A DNA stretch of 64,000 bases from Pseudoips prasinana (Eukaryota > Arthropoda > Insecta > Lepidoptera > Nolidae): the NCBI GenBank assembly GCA_951640165.1, contig OX621246.1, positions 8,767,001 to 8,831,000 of the forward strand. Reading direction: 5' to 3'. The translations under genes and the position numbers were made by a program. The notes under the pieces are model-generated. The model had not been told where the DNA came from. It saw nothing but the letters and a program-made list of their open reading frames with translations, and ran no database searches. Shown one piece after another: positions 1 to 11,144 of the stretch (position 1 is its first letter; each line of letters starts with the position of its first letter).

Positions 1-800
1 AGCTTTCCACATACTCGTACCTTCACCAAGTAACTCTCCCAAAGCGCCTTACCAAACATGAGAAACAAAAAAGTTTGTCATGTTCTTCACTTTGAAACTG
101 TTCATCAAACTCATTAGCTGTTCTTACTTGTCTCGGGGCGGTCGCCTATATAAATACAGGCCATGCAAAGCATAGTGATGTACTCAATTATTTGGGTCCC
201 GAGATTGTAATATTTTTAGTACCGGGATTCGAAGATTTCCTTTAACTTAAAACTTATACTTAAAGTTTCAAGTCGGATTCTGGATAATTTTTTTAGTCGG
301 GATATTTATCATATATTTAGGAATGAAATACAAGCTTCGCTGACGGTAACAAATATCACCACCAATCACATCCTGTGGGTGGCGTAGAAGTCGTTTCGAA
401 TGTATATATATCTACTAGAGAACGGGCAGCAGCGTCTCTCTGTGTACTACCACAATCTCATACTGCGATTTCCAACCCGTCTGCTAAGTGTTGCGACTAC
501 AGCATATGATATAATATACTGGAGGGATATGCTGCATATCCCTCCAGATGATCAATCCCATTGTGGACATAATTTATCAGGATCTGGACGTCAGTCAACT
601 GAAGTGATGATGACTTCACAAACCGACAATGCTTTTGTTCTTGCCATACATTTGTCATGTCACGTCATCATGTAAAGGTCAGATGTGTAATAAATCTAAA
701 ATTATAAGTATTGACAATTGTTGTTTAAAAACCTTAAATAAACAAAATGACAATAATTTCAAGAAATACCTATTTAACTAAAGCATTATTATATTCCGCT
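1..800. other. No gene seen
   Basis: AT-rich sequence. The only longer open frame (400-675, plus) has no recognisable motif and ordinary low-complexity composition. Nothing repeated elsewhere in the window was noticed. Confidence 0.5.
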
Positions 801-897
801 TTGTGCGGATAGCGCAAGACCGGCAATTGTGGAGATCTTTGAGGGAGGCCTTTGTCCAGAAGTGGACGTCTTTCGGCTGATATGATGATGATGATGT
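801..897 (+). mobile_element. LINE 3' tail fragment
   Basis: Decodes as [24 protein letters not shown], stop, then an ATGATGATG tail. This is the extreme C-terminus of a lepidopteran non-LTR retrotransposon polyprotein, 5'-truncated. Copies of the same tail occur at 5970, 10284, 16315, 18148 and 24392. Confidence 0.7.
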
Positions 898-1002
898 TGA
901 TTATTATTATATTATATTCCTCTTGATGAAATACAAGCCACGATCGAATAATCTACTTGTACTTTTTGTTTATTTTTTGGTATGGCAGGGAGAATGCCTA
1001 TG

Positions 1003-1262
1003 CATCATCATATCAGCCGAAGTACGTCCACTGCTGGACAAAAGCCTTCCCTAAGAATGGAGGGATATGTCATTATCGCCACGCTTGACAGACGGGTTGG
1101 CGATACTAGGCAGATGCCTATGCATGCTGCCCGCAAAAAGTGTCTGCGGGTGGGTATGTCGGACTCGCACTGACTAAACCTAACCTGCCGTGGAATTCTC
1201 TTGGCACCTGATGGAGGAAGCCCAGGTAACACGGGTATGGTGCTCCGGTGCCCCCCTTATCT
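1003..1262 (-). mobile_element. LINE/SINE-like repeat with CAT-rich end
   Basis: Starts with the reverse complement of the LINE tail motif (TCATCATATCAGCCGA, GTCCACTGCTGGACAAA) and continues with a body about a gatatgtcattatcgccacg-type stretch, TTGGCGAT and TCGCACTGACTAAACC. Body copies recur at 27929, 33860, 43263 and 50183. Open frames here on both strands are shadows of the repeat. Confidence 0.65.
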
Positions 1263-1269
1263 ACTTGTA

Positions 1270-1408
1270 CAGACGCCAGCACATCCAGCTACCTCAATCT
1301 GTCAAATTTCTTTTATAGATTTTCAACTTTATTAGGTACATAAGCATAAGGTTCACTTTCAATTGGGGAAATTTGACAGATTGGGGTAGCTTGATGTGGT
1401 GGCGTCTG
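1270..1408. mobile_element. TA-flanked MITE, copy 1
   Basis: Starts CAGACGCCAGCACATC and ends GATGTGGTGGCGTCTG, flanked by TA on both sides. The two halves are near inverted complements (AATCTGTCAAATTTC against GAAATTTGACAGATT). TA flanks suggest mobilisation by a Tc1/mariner-type transposase. This is one of nine copies in the window. Confidence 0.85.
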
Positions 1409-2859
1409 TATCTATAATTAGTTAATTTATTCTCCTACTATTTACACGCGGTTTAATCTATCTGAATAAAAACCGTTTTTATTTTTATTTAATTTATTTA
1501 TCCCAGTTTTTGCAATGTAACAGCGTGAAGAGGCCTGTAATGGTCTAAAGATAATGTGAAAAATTTGGAACAGATAGTAGAGGTATTTTTCAAGTAGGTA
1601 AACTTCTTATTGTTTATTTGTTTAAAGTGGTTTAATATAATTAATATTTTCTCGGTTACAGGATAGTTCGTATGACTCCAATCAGACAGTGACCCCGTAA
1701 GACAAAAGTTGTCTAACGTATCACGATAACTGCACTGTTTATAACATCATTGAATTGAGTTAAAATTAGCGAAAAATATCATCTACAGCTTTTGGGAGTA
1801 GCGTCTCCCTCGAATTACCCGGCCAAGTGTCTGGCACTTAAGTTATAATAGATGGAGATAAAGAGAAAACTATATAGCGCCCGTGCAAGCTAGACTGAAC
1901 TTTCATAAATTGTACTAATTCAATCTTAAGTACTAATGTTTATACTAATAAAACTCCGAAGAGACCTAAAAATGAAAGGTTTTTAAATGTTTACGATAGT
2001 CGTGGTACAGCGTGACTTATTAACACAGTAAACAACTTTGAAAGTAAGTGGTTTATAGGTTAACTCATTATATTAGGGTGTCGCGATATTCGTTCGACCG
2101 ATATTTTTGCACTATTTTATCAGAGAGTGGATTCCATTTTAGATATGCAATGTGATATTATTAGTGCTACATTAATTACAGAAATACTGCCCGTATAAGT
2201 CCCGGGATATCCCGGGAACTGAAGTTAGCAAATCTATTCCTGGAAAGTCCCGTGAACTGTGCTCATACTTAGTAGAAGCGCTTTGAATAAGACACTTTGT
2301 TTGACATACGACCAAACACCGCTTTATGAATTCCAGAACATTCACTCTATATGAACTTGTTTTACTTAATACACTTAGCTGCTTCCAGTTTGTGGTTTTG
2401 TCGCTATAAAGGCACTTTATGATTGTTTGAAGGAAGGAATTTGACTTAATTATTAAGTTTTAAAGATCATTTACCAACTAAGTTCTATAGACAGTATATC
2501 TTAAGAATGCATTTGTTGGATTTTAGTTCGATTAAATATTCATATTTATGGTTAATAAACTCTACGGCAAAATCTTTAAAATAGTTTTAATAGTTGTTTT
2601 TTGCACCACATCTCTAAGAACAGGCAACTGCGATTTTGTATAAAAAATATTTATTATTTATCAGCGTTACTTTAAACTGATTTTTGAGTAAGTAACTGTC
2701 TCCTAGACTTTCGTAATTTCTATGAACTAATTATTATATAATAATAAATAGGAATTACATTTATATTTGACTGTCTGGTAAGACTGTCCCATATCGCTTT
2801 TAAAGAACCTTCCCAATCCGGTCACACTGAAATATCTTTAGGTAATTTTATTTTTTGTA
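1409..2859. other. No gene seen
   Basis: AT-rich intergenic DNA without a coding signature. There is a small cluster of CCCGGGATATCCCGGG-like palindromic sequence around 2200-2216. Confidence 0.5.
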
Positions 2860-2942
2860 CTGACGCCAGCACATCCAGCTACCCCAATCTGTCGAATTTC
2901 TTTTATAGATTTTCAACATTTATAATATAAGCATAACAATAG
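2860..2942. mobile_element. TA-flanked MITE, left half only (copy 2)
   Basis: Preserves the CTGACGCCAGCACATCCAGC end and body to about 2942, then diverges. The right terminal repeat is missing, so this is a truncated or decayed copy. Confidence 0.75.
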
Positions 2943-3650
2943 CATAATGTGAAAACTATTCTTCTTTATTATATTGGTATTCTTTTGTTCCCAGTTTCTA
3001 CCCTGTGCAATACGTAGACAAAAATTCAGTTTCGCTGATAACACGTCAGAATACACTTGCTCAACGAAAGCCGCCCTTACGAAGTACGAATTATAAACGT
3101 AGTTAAGGTCAATGGTGTTTCCACGGACGAAGCGTTGACTGTCCCTGAACTGAAATTGCTAAATCGACATCAAAATCGTTAATCACTTACAGCATTCGTC
3201 CGAGTAATTCAGTTAACGTGTTTAAGTGTTTAACCGAAAGTTAAACGCTAACTAGAGATTTAATTAATCGCAGCGTGAACAACGGTTGCCGTGATGAATC
3301 GCCCGACTTTGGAGGCGTTAATAGATTTACGTTACATTACCAATTAACGTTCGAGAAATCGCTTTTGTTGTTGCTAAATGGGTTTCTCTCTTTTTGTTCT
3401 GATTTAGCGAATATTAACACCAAAGAGTTGAGATGTAGAATGATGGATGATCAATTTGTCCCTATATACTTTTTCATTTTGTTCACAGTAGAAATCGCTA
3501 ATCATTGGACAATGATTAGTAACTATCCACAATTACTCATGCGGTGCCACATTAATCAATCAATCAGATAAATTGTGCACGTCTAGTGAATTACTCATTT
3601 TTACTCAGCGGCCTACACAAATAATCTTAATTGAGTAATTAATGTATGTT
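2943..3650. other. No gene seen
   Basis: An open frame at 3275-3571 (plus) starts from GTG, shows no motif and has no promoter or splice context I could recognise. I treat it as chance. Confidence 0.45.
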
Positions 3651-3654
3651 AATG

Positions 3655-3695
3655 TTGTAGATTGGCATCGACACGCTAAGAAGAAGAAGAATGTA
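3655..3695 (+). mobile_element. LINE 3' terminus fragment
   Basis: GGCATCGACACGCTAAGAAG and a short AAG-repeat tail. The same terminus closes the LINE fragment at 3967-4290 and recurs near 44040. Confidence 0.45.
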
Positions 3696-3966
3696 TGTTA
3701 GGAATTTTATTCATATCTTCAGGATGTTTCATGCTAGTGTATAACGTAGTAAGCTTGTTGAAACCTTAAAATTGGGTATTGAAAGAAGAAGTTTCCAATA
3801 ACAAAAATATTAAGGAATTATTAGGGGGATCAACCAATTACAACCATATGGCGAGATAAATTTGGAGCAAATTTATCTTTTATCATAAATTTATTTCATC
3901 ATCATCATCATATCAGCCGAAAGACGAGATGTAAATTTATAAATTTATTTATTATAAATTTATCCT

Positions 3967-4290
3967 TTGTTTGTCCCGCCAAAGGAAACATTACCTCCGG
4001 GACATAATTTGCGATGGCCAACCTGGAGGACTCTTAATAGAATACGTACCCAGGTTGGTAGATCAAAAGAAAACATGTGCAAATGGGGTTACATTCCCAC
4101 ATCACAAAACATCTGCGAATGCGGCGTGTCACCCCAAAGTATGGCACATTTATCCGTTTGTCCCTCCTGTTCAGTCTCTTGTTCCCTTCAGGACTTGTAT
4201 GACGCTTCAGCCAAAGGGGTCAGCGTTGCCCAATTTTGGGAACAAAGAATATAATTCTTACCATCGACACGATAAGAAGAAGAAGAAGGG
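3967..4290 (+). mobile_element. Non-LTR retrotransposon C-terminal fragment
   Basis: Open frame to 4254 reads TLNRIRTQVGRSKENMCKWG, then CECG, MAHLSVCP and LQDLYDASAKGVSVAQFWEQ. It matches the reverse-transcriptase C-terminal zinc-knuckle region (CxC...HxxxC) of R1/jockey-like LINEs. It ends with a GATAAGAAGAAGAAG tail. Upstream domains are missing (5' truncation), so it is a dead copy. Confidence 0.75.
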
Positions 4291-4598
4291 TGATATGGAA
4301 GACAGCAAAAAAAAAACTGTAAAATAAATGATTTGTGACTTCACATTCGATCAGGCAATCAAAGTGAACATTCTCACAACTGGCTTAAAACTGGAGTACA
4401 TGCTCATTTGAGTATGTTGCGCCGGCCTTTCTCAACCGAGGCGCGTTATAACCAATGCAATGGTAGACAATACATTAAGGTTGTTAATTTAGTCCATTTT
4501 TTCGGAGGTCCATAGGATTCAGTAGTAGAATAAAAGCGATATCGTTGATACATATAAGATATACATAACGAAACATTGCTTACACTGTCAGTATATCA

Positions 4599-4846
4599 TA
4601 ATATCCTGGGACATTATTCACACCCGGTTATCTTATCCCAAACTAAGCAGAGCTTGTACTATGGAAACCAGATAACTGACATACTACATATACTATTTTA
4701 CTTTTGTAAATACATATTAGTTACACCCAGACTCAGGATAAACAGACATGTTCATGCACACAAATATCTGTCCTGGGTGGGAATCGAACCCACGACCTCC
4801 GGCGTGAAAAGCAAGCATTTGCCAACCTCGCCAACAGGCGTATCAA
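4599..4846 (-). mobile_element. SINE-B copy
   Basis: Minus-strand element with a tRNA-like head (ending at about 4846) containing the B-box GGGTTCGATTCCCACC, then TGTTTATCCTGAGTCTGG, TTTCCATAGTACAAGCTCTG and an AATAATG/ATATTAT-type 3' end at 4599. The head resembles a tRNA but the flanks do not form an acceptor stem. Other copies are listed as SINE-B. Confidence 0.8.
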
Positions 4847-5014
4847 AAGTGAAGTAAATTAAAAACTCCACTAAAGTTGTAATGGAATTTGTTCAATACA
4901 GTTTTCTTAGTAGGAACTAGCTGGAGCCACGTGGAGTTAACATAAAAAGTCTCGTCAAATAAGGTCCAATCGTTTTGGAAACGAAACTTAAGGATTTGTT
5001 TTTTGGGATAAGTT

Positions 5015-5230
5015 ATGTTCATTCAACTAATGCATAGCATGCTAAAAATAACAACCGAGTGGTACCCAAGAGATGGCAAAAGAAAAAGAGGAAGACAGAG
5101 TAAAAGATGGGAAGACGACTTTAAGAAAATAGCTGGGTCGGCATGGACCCGTGTAGCAAGAGACAGAAATACTTGGAAATCTTTAGAGGAGGCCTTTGTC
5201 GGTAAATTTGCAGTTGCCAATAATGCTTGA
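5015..5230 (+). mobile_element. LINE endonuclease-reverse transcriptase C-terminal fragment
   Basis: Reads EWYPRDGKRKRGRQSKRWED then DFKKIAGSAWTRVARDRNTW and KSLEEAF, the typical C-terminal end of an insect endonuclease-reverse transcriptase (RTE/jockey-like). The last residues before the stop are in an AATAAATAAAATC tail. It is severely 5'-truncated. Confidence 0.75.
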
Positions 5231-5337
5231 TCTATACAAATAAATAAAATCGGAGTGTCTGTTTGTTATATTGAAATAACCGTTGTTTACTACATAAATA
5301 TGAATATATATATATGGTACATACACCAAAATATTTT

Positions 5338-5834
5338 TTTTTACAATTTTTGTCTGTCTGTTTGTTCCGGCTAATCTTTGGAAAGACTGGACTTATTTTG
5401 ACGGGACTTTAATTGGCAGGTAGCTTATGTAGTAAGCAGTAACTTAGGCTTCGTTTATTTGAGAACGATTCTTTTATTTTAGAAACAACTAAATAAACTA
5501 ATTAACACGCGGATGAAGCGCAGGTACAGCTATTGTCATTTATACAAATATCTATACAAAGTAGTATGCAAATGGAAAGTTATCCTAAACTTAGTGTGTG
5601 AGTCAGTGAAACATTTTTTATTGAAAATATGTTTTAAAAGGCCGTGTTTTTTTTTGTATACCGTTACTGACAGAAACGATATACTAAATTTTAATGAAAT
5701 TGTCTATCCTTTGTTATTCACATTAATTACATAGTTTCTCAAAGTGAGTCTTTCACGTATGTTAGGACTTTTTGTTGTAGGTTACATTGGTTATCATTCA
5801 AAATTGTCGCGGACGAAGTCGCGGGTAACAGCTG
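5338..5834 (+). mobile_element. Possible Helitron-like (Lep1-type) element
   Basis: Begins in a CTGTCTGTTTGTTCCGGCTA stretch and ends TCGCGGACGAAGTCGCGGGT, ACAGCTGG then T. The end has a hairpin followed by CTGG|T, which fits a Helitron CTRR|T terminus. The 5' limit is uncertain. The open frame 5513-5734 inside has no recognised motif. Confidence 0.4.
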
Positions 5835-5969
5835 GTATTAAATATATTGCATGAATTTTGTTTTAGTGAGTAGGCAAACATTGTAAGCATCATGTAATAG
5901 TTATAAGGAATCAGCAATAAAGGCTATTTTATTTATTTATTATGTTCATGCTTAGTCGCTACATGTAGT

Positions 5970-6045
5970 GCAGGACCAGCAGTTGTGGAGATATTTGGGG
6001 GAGGCCTTTGTCCAGATGTGGACGCCTTTCGCCTGATATGATGAT
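5970..6045 (+). mobile_element. LINE 3' tail fragment
   Basis: CAGGACCAGCAGTTGTGGAG through GGCCTTTGTCCAG and the terminal CTGATATGATGATGA. Same family as 801-897. Confidence 0.6.
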
Positions 6046-6209
6046 GACTTCATAGTCATCATTTTAGCCGTATACATTCATATGTATATGGTAAAAAATA
6101 TGTTATTTAGACATTAGAAACAGACAGTTCAATTACAAATATTTGTAGTATTCATACTAATTATGCATTTTGAGAAAGTGTATTCATCTCTCTAATTACG
6201 TTATTACGC

Positions 6210-6590
6210 TATAAACCATTGGTCTAACGGTGACGTGTTCAACCGCAGATAACTAAGTCCTAGGTTCAAATTCTAGGTTGGGCCAAAACTGATTTTGGGA
6301 TATTTCTGTAAAAAGAAAAAATATCTCAGTATTAACCCGTAATCTGGGAGTTAGCGCTATTATTCCCCCGTGCCTCGGAGAGCACGTAAAGCTGTCGGTT
6401 CTGAACCTGACCTCTTTCCGGTCGCGGCGCTAAAAGTCCCATCGGATCATGAGAGTGATGGAATGGAAAGTGTACCTGTGTTTGCGCACAGAATGGTGCA
6501 TTATAATATGTCCCGCGCAGATGGCTAGTCTCCATTGAGATTGGCCGCCGCGGCCGAAATTCAGCTAGAAGGACATTATTATAACATGTA
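6210..6590 (+). mobile_element. SINE-D copy
   Basis: tRNA-like head (about 6215-6290, with CTAGGTTCAAATTCTAGG as B-box arm), a GC-rich body containing GTGCCTCGGAGAGCACGTAA and CGGATCATGAGAGTGATGGA, and an end GGCCGAAATTCAGCTAGAAG, ATTATTATAA. Related copies: 33460, 49455, 51960, 54826. The minus-strand open frame 6332-6535 is its shadow. Confidence 0.65.
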
Positions 6591-7169
6591 ACAGTAATTC
6601 CTCATCGTTGCGTTACATACATGAGCTTTAGTATTTCACAAGGATCAAGCCCCGAAACAAGAATCATATTATAAGGAAAACCAACACAGACTACTATCAT
6701 TAGAGACGCTACTTTCACTGCTCGTAATTAAATTTTTCAAAATATCGTGGGACAATAAAAAAATTTGTAAAGTGGAAAATAAAATCAAAACTTCACTTAA
6801 CATCTACAAAAGTCCTATGATCCGTAATCCTAGACTGAAAAATAAGTTACAGTTCGGGCCCCCTATCTACAACTTGAGAAGAAATTATTTAATTGTGACC
6901 TAAAACTGGGCAGTCAAAAACTGAATAATCAACGAACAGTATATCACATCACCTGGCATGGACCCCGCAAGTAAAATTGGCACAACACTTCATCTTGTAA
7001 TAAAGACCAGAACAAACAGTTGGGACCGCTCTTGCCAGCATACACAGAGATATGGCATGTTTTCTCGCTCGCAAAAAATTATTCTGCAAGGTCACCTGTT
7101 CTTCTACAAAGGTCTGATATGTAGTATTTTTGAAGTTATACTTCTTTTGGCGCGATGGAGAAAAATGAT
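6591..7169. other. No gene seen
   Basis: Overlapping open frames on both strands (6949-7224) carry no domain. Composition is ordinary intergenic DNA. Confidence 0.45.
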
Positions 7170-7311
7170 GAGAGTGAATTTTTACGATGCGCGCGCACAC
7201 CGACACCAAAAAATTTAACAGCATGAAGTTAGTTCTAGGTGGTATGAGAGTGAATTTTTACGATGTGCGCGCATCGTAAAAATAACAGCATGACGTTAGT
7301 TCTAGGTGGTA
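7170..7311. repeat. Local tandem duplication with a palindrome
   Basis: Two direct copies (7170-7245 and 7246-7311) share GAGAGTGAATTTTTACGATG and AGTTAGTTCTAGGTGGTATG. In the second copy TTTTTACGATG (7255-7265) and CATCGTAAAAA (7272-7282) form a perfect 11-bp inverted repeat around TGCGCG. Confidence 0.75.
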
Positions 7312-7690
7312 TGAAAATTGATAACTATGTTCAAGTTGTATATTAAGAAGTATAACTTCTAACGCGTGTACATAAGTACACATAAGTTTTTTTATGCTTC
7401 GTCTATTACTCAGGCTAGTCTGTACTGAGCAACCATAAAAATGTCTATCTTGGACTTGACTGTTCATTAGGGCGGTCTCAGGGCCCGATAAAAGGGCTCC
7501 AAGTGTAAGCTGCTTTACGTTGCCTCATTACGCGTTTTATTTTTTCTTCCTAGTTATGATGCGAATTCATGATTTATCTTTGTCGAGTTTTGTTTTGCTT
7601 AGCGAGTTTTTTACTCGTTAGTCAGTTATTGAAGATTTAGAGACGACTTGTGAGAAATGTTTTCTTAATGCCTTTGCATCCAACGATGGA

Positions 7691-8510
7691 GGTTAAATCG
7701 GTCTGTCAAAGACCTCCAACACAAAAATGAAAAGGAAAACCCTGGTTGTATGTCTGTCTGTTGTTTTATAGTTGCCAAATTAATGAAATAACTTGAATGT
7801 GGTTTATGCTGCAGGTTAAATCAGTCCTCCGGCACAAAAAAAAGAAAGGAAAGCCGTGGTTGTATGTATGTCTGTGGCTTTTTAGTTACCAAATGAATGA
7901 CGCAATTTGCATGTGGTTTATATTGTAGGTTAAATCAAAAAGATCTCCAGTACAAAATTGGGAAGAAAAACCATGGTTGTATGTCTGTCTATGGCTTTTT
8001 TGTTACCAAATGAATGACGCAATTTGAATGTGGTTTATATTGCAGGTTAAATCAAAAAGATCTCCAATACAATAATGGGAAGAAAAACCATGTTGTATGT
8101 CTGTCTGTGGCTTTTTAGTTACCAAATGAATGACGCAATTTGAATGTGGTTTATATTGCAGGTTAAATCAAAAAGATCTCCAATACAATAATGGGAAGAA
8201 AAACCATGGTTGTATGTCTGTCTGTGGCTTTTTTGTTACCAAATGAATGACACAATTTGAATGTGGTTTATATTGCAGGTTAAATCAAAAAGATCTCCAA
8301 TACAATAATGGGAAGAAAAACCATGGTTGTATGTCTGTCTGTGGCTTTTTTGTTACCAAATGAATGACGCAATTTGAATGTGGTTTATGTTGTAGGTTAA
8401 ATCAAAAAGATCTCCAATACAAAAGTGGGAAGAAAAACCATGGTTGTATGTCTGTCTGTGGCTTTGTAGTTGCCAAATGATTAACACAATTTGAATGTGG
8501 TTTTTTTTTA
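7691..8510. repeat. Tandem array, 117-bp unit, seven copies
   Basis: GGTTAAATC marks unit starts at 7691, 7814, 7928, 8045, 8161, 8278 and 8395, so the period is 114-123 and mostly 116-117. Each unit includes ATGGTTGTATGTCTGTCTGT, a TTACCAAATGAATGACGCAA stretch and GAATGTGGTTTATATTGCAG. Inner units are almost identical and outer ones diverged. The unit resembles the single dispersed element at 50498-50720. No continuous reading frame crosses it. Confidence 0.92.
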
Positions 8511-8881
8511 ACTGAAAACATTCAGTATAGCACTTAGAGATATTATGAAAATCCAGTAAAGCACTCTAATGGAAAGGAAATTGCAAAAATAAGTTGATAG
8601 TTAAATTTTTATAGAATAATTTAGAGACTTTTTGTCGAGTAGAAATCAGTTAGTAATTATTATCATTATTATTATCAAGCTATGATGGAACAAAAAAGTT
8701 TCTGGTATGCATCTGATAATATATAAAGCCGGGAGTACGCTTGATCTCTCTTTGGCACTATCAATAAAGTGCGTTCAATAATATTCCCGGGCAGATATAG
8801 ACTTTAATGAATATCTAAAAGACACAATATATACCATTTTTTAAATTTTAATTATTATGTTATTGGTCACTTCCATACAAC
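8511..8881. other. No gene seen
   Basis: AT-rich; a TATATAAAG motif occurs near 8719 with no recognisable gene downstream. Confidence 0.4.
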
Positions 8882-9007
8882 TAATTATATTAAGACAAAT
8901 TAGTACGGCGTATAAAATAATATCGTTTCATACGGTAAACGATATTATTTTTTAAAGGATTAAAGGATATTTATTTTACGCTGTACTAATATGTCTTAAT
9001 ATAATTA
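8882..9007. repeat. Fold-back element
   Basis: TAATTATATTAAGACAAATT near 8882 mirrors the sequence ending at 9007; inner arms AATAATATCGTTT and AAACGATATTATT flank a short CATACGGT loop. The arms are imperfect because the right arm has about 20 extra bases. A MITE is likely. Confidence 0.7.
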
Positions 9008-9019
9008 ACTAGTTACTAA

Positions 9020-9270
9020 CTGACGGGCCTGTTGGCGGGGTTTTCACGTTGGAGGTCGTGGGTTCGATTCTTACCCAGGACAGATATTTGTGTGCATCAA
9101 CATGTCTGTTTGTCCTGAGTCTGGGTGAAATTATCTATATAAGTATGTATTTACAAAAGAAAAAGTAGTATATGTAGTATAAATATCAGTTATCTGGTTT
9201 CCATAGTACACGCTCTGCTTAGTTTGGGATCAGATGGCCATGTGTAAATAATCCCAGGATATTATTATTA
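9020..9270 (+). mobile_element. SINE-B copy, plus orientation
   Basis: Near-complete: head TGACGGGCCTGTTGGCGG, B-box GTGGGTTCGATTCTTACC, body TGTCTGTTTGTCCTGAGTCT, TTTCCATAGTACACGCTCTG, and an ATTATTATTATTA tail. Confidence 0.85.
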
Positions 9271-9285
9271 TTAACTATGCAACTA

Positions 9286-9366
9286 CTGCATTCTACGCCA
9301 TAGTAGAATGCAGAGTCAGTTTCTACGCCGTAGAACATAGAGTCTCTTACTACGGCGTAGAAAGTT
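9286..9366. repeat. Cluster of short palindromes (TTCTACGCC motif)
   Basis: CTGCATTCTAC (9286-9296) and GTAGAATGCAG (9303-9313) form a perfect inverted repeat with a 6-base loop; TTCTACGCCGTAGAA (9321-9335) is itself a palindrome; CTACGGCGTAGAA follows. The cluster starts just after the SINE-B tail. Confidence 0.7.
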
Positions 9367-9934
9367 TTCATTACACCAAAGTAACATACGAAAAACATTT
9401 AGCATTCGGGGACTACGAACGTAAATTGTTTATTTCCACCAAAATATGAGAAATGGCTTTCGATCACCCATTGATCAGTCCCTGTGGTCGGCATTGAACC
9501 ACAAAGCCCACAAATTCTGTTGTTAATAATGCGGAGTAATTTACGACGTCTGCGGTGAATTGTGTTAGCTACCCGCCTTACATGGACGCTGCAACATTAC
9601 AAGGAGATATAACCCTAGAAGGCTTAATTACATAGTGTCCGGTCTAATTGTTTATTTAGACTTGTTATTAGACTACAGTGAACTACAACAAAAAATAGAG
9701 AAACTGAACATTTGTAACTTGTGATTAATGATTTTAAAAACAACCTCACATTTTTTTGTTATATTACGGAATTGTAGCAGTGATCCGGAACTTTGGAACT
9801 GCCTATCTAAAGATTGGATATAAAGAACCCCTGTAATTATTATATTTTCCTCGTGAAAAGAATAATAATTACTTTAAAAATATACATTTAATTAATTATC
9901 TAAGTATTTGGTTTTAATAATTACTAACTAGGTT

Positions 9935-10198
9935 AGAACGGTCACCGTAGCCTAGTTGGTAATGCTCCTGCCTACGAAGCTGGTGGTCCTGGGTTCGAAT
10001 CCCGGTAAGTGCAAATATTTGTGTGATGAACACGAATATTTGTTTCTGAGTCATGGATGTTTTCTATGTATATAAGTATTTATCTATCTATATAAGTATG
10101 TATATCGTCGCCTGGTACCCATAGTACAAGCTTTGCCTAGTTTGGGGCTAGGATGATCTGAGTGACATTGACCCTAGATATTATTATTATTATCTTTT
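9935..10198 (+). mobile_element. SINE-C copy, full length
   Basis: tRNA-like head with CCGTAGCCTAGTTGGTAATG (A-box) and GGGTTCGAATCCCGG (B-box), then ATTTGTTTCTGAGTCATGGA, a TATATAAGTATGTATATCGT stretch, CATAGTACAAGCTTTGCC and an ATTATTATTATTA-type tail. I rejected it as a true tRNA because no acceptor stem forms. The 3' body is shared in part with SINE-B. Confidence 0.8.
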
Positions 10199-10283
10199 CA
10201 TAGTGTAAATAATAATCAGTACTATACCACTATATATAATTGATTAATTATATGTTAAGTAGAAGCTATTATACTATTAAGGG

Positions 10284-10384
10284 TCGCTGGAAGTCACTAG
10301 ATGCAGGGAGCGCATCTTTTGCAAAGCTGTTTGGGGGAGGCCTTTGTCCAGCAGTAGGCGCCTTTCGGCTGTTATAAAAATGAT
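10284..10384 (+). mobile_element. LINE 3' tail fragment
   Basis: GTCGCTGGAAGTCACTAGAT through GGGGGAGGCCTTTGTCCAGC and a short CTGTTATAAAAATGATG end. Coding sense is degraded. Confidence 0.55.
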
Positions 10385-11144
10385 GTAAAGTGGTAAATTA
10401 CGAAAAACTTATTTCTTTTTTAATTTAAGGAGGTTTTGGAAATTAGTTCGTAATTATTAGTCACACAGAATTTATAAATATCAAGTCACTATTTTTAAAA
10501 ACACATATTTGTACGTAATGATTAAATAGGTATATTGTTTTGAAGATATATTCCGTCCATATTGGTTAATCTGAATTGTTATTATAAAAACACAATAGTA
10601 ACAAGATGGTGTTGTTGGTATGATGGCAGCTTAAGGGTTATAAGACCATGATAAGCATAAGATATAAAAATATTAATCACGCGTGTTCGTAAAATCTTTG
10701 GTTGCCATGTCATTTCAAGGCTTTGTATTTGTCGTGAATGATTCTAAACAACTAAATTGGGACGGTGAACACACTAATAAACGAATAAACGGTTAAAAGC
10801 CTGTTTATGGATATATCTGCAATGGTGCGGTAGTAGGCAATATCCCAACAATTAAAATCCATTTACAAAGTGAGATAGACTACAAAAATAGACTCGAATT
10901 AAAAATACAGTTCACGTTCGTCTGTTTCACGGAAGATTTGTTCCTGTGTTTATCCCTGTAAGTAGCCAACTTAATTACATAGGTACTTAGGTGCTATAAT
11001 TAAACCAAGACTTTTTTAACTTTTGTTAACGTTTTAACAAAAATTACAAAGATATGATTTATTATTGCGGAAAGTGGGCAAATTGACTGCGTTTTCGGAA
11101 GCAACCATATAGTATTTCCTTTTGCAGATACTAGCGAAGATAGT
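10385..11144. other. No gene seen
   Basis: AT-rich intergenic DNA with no open frame of interest and no repeat shared with the rest of the window that I could find. Confidence 0.45.

Noticed and set aside
3275..3571. 98-codon protein
   Set aside because: Starts from a GTG, has no recognisable motif and lies in ordinary intergenic sequence.
7691..8510. CRISPR-like array or coding repeat protein
   Set aside because: The whole 117-bp unit is repeated without variable spacers, no reading frame stays open, and the genome is animal.
9938..10012. tRNA gene
   Set aside because: A- and B-box-like sequence is present but no acceptor stem forms and a SINE body follows; the same holds for the SINE-A, B and D heads.
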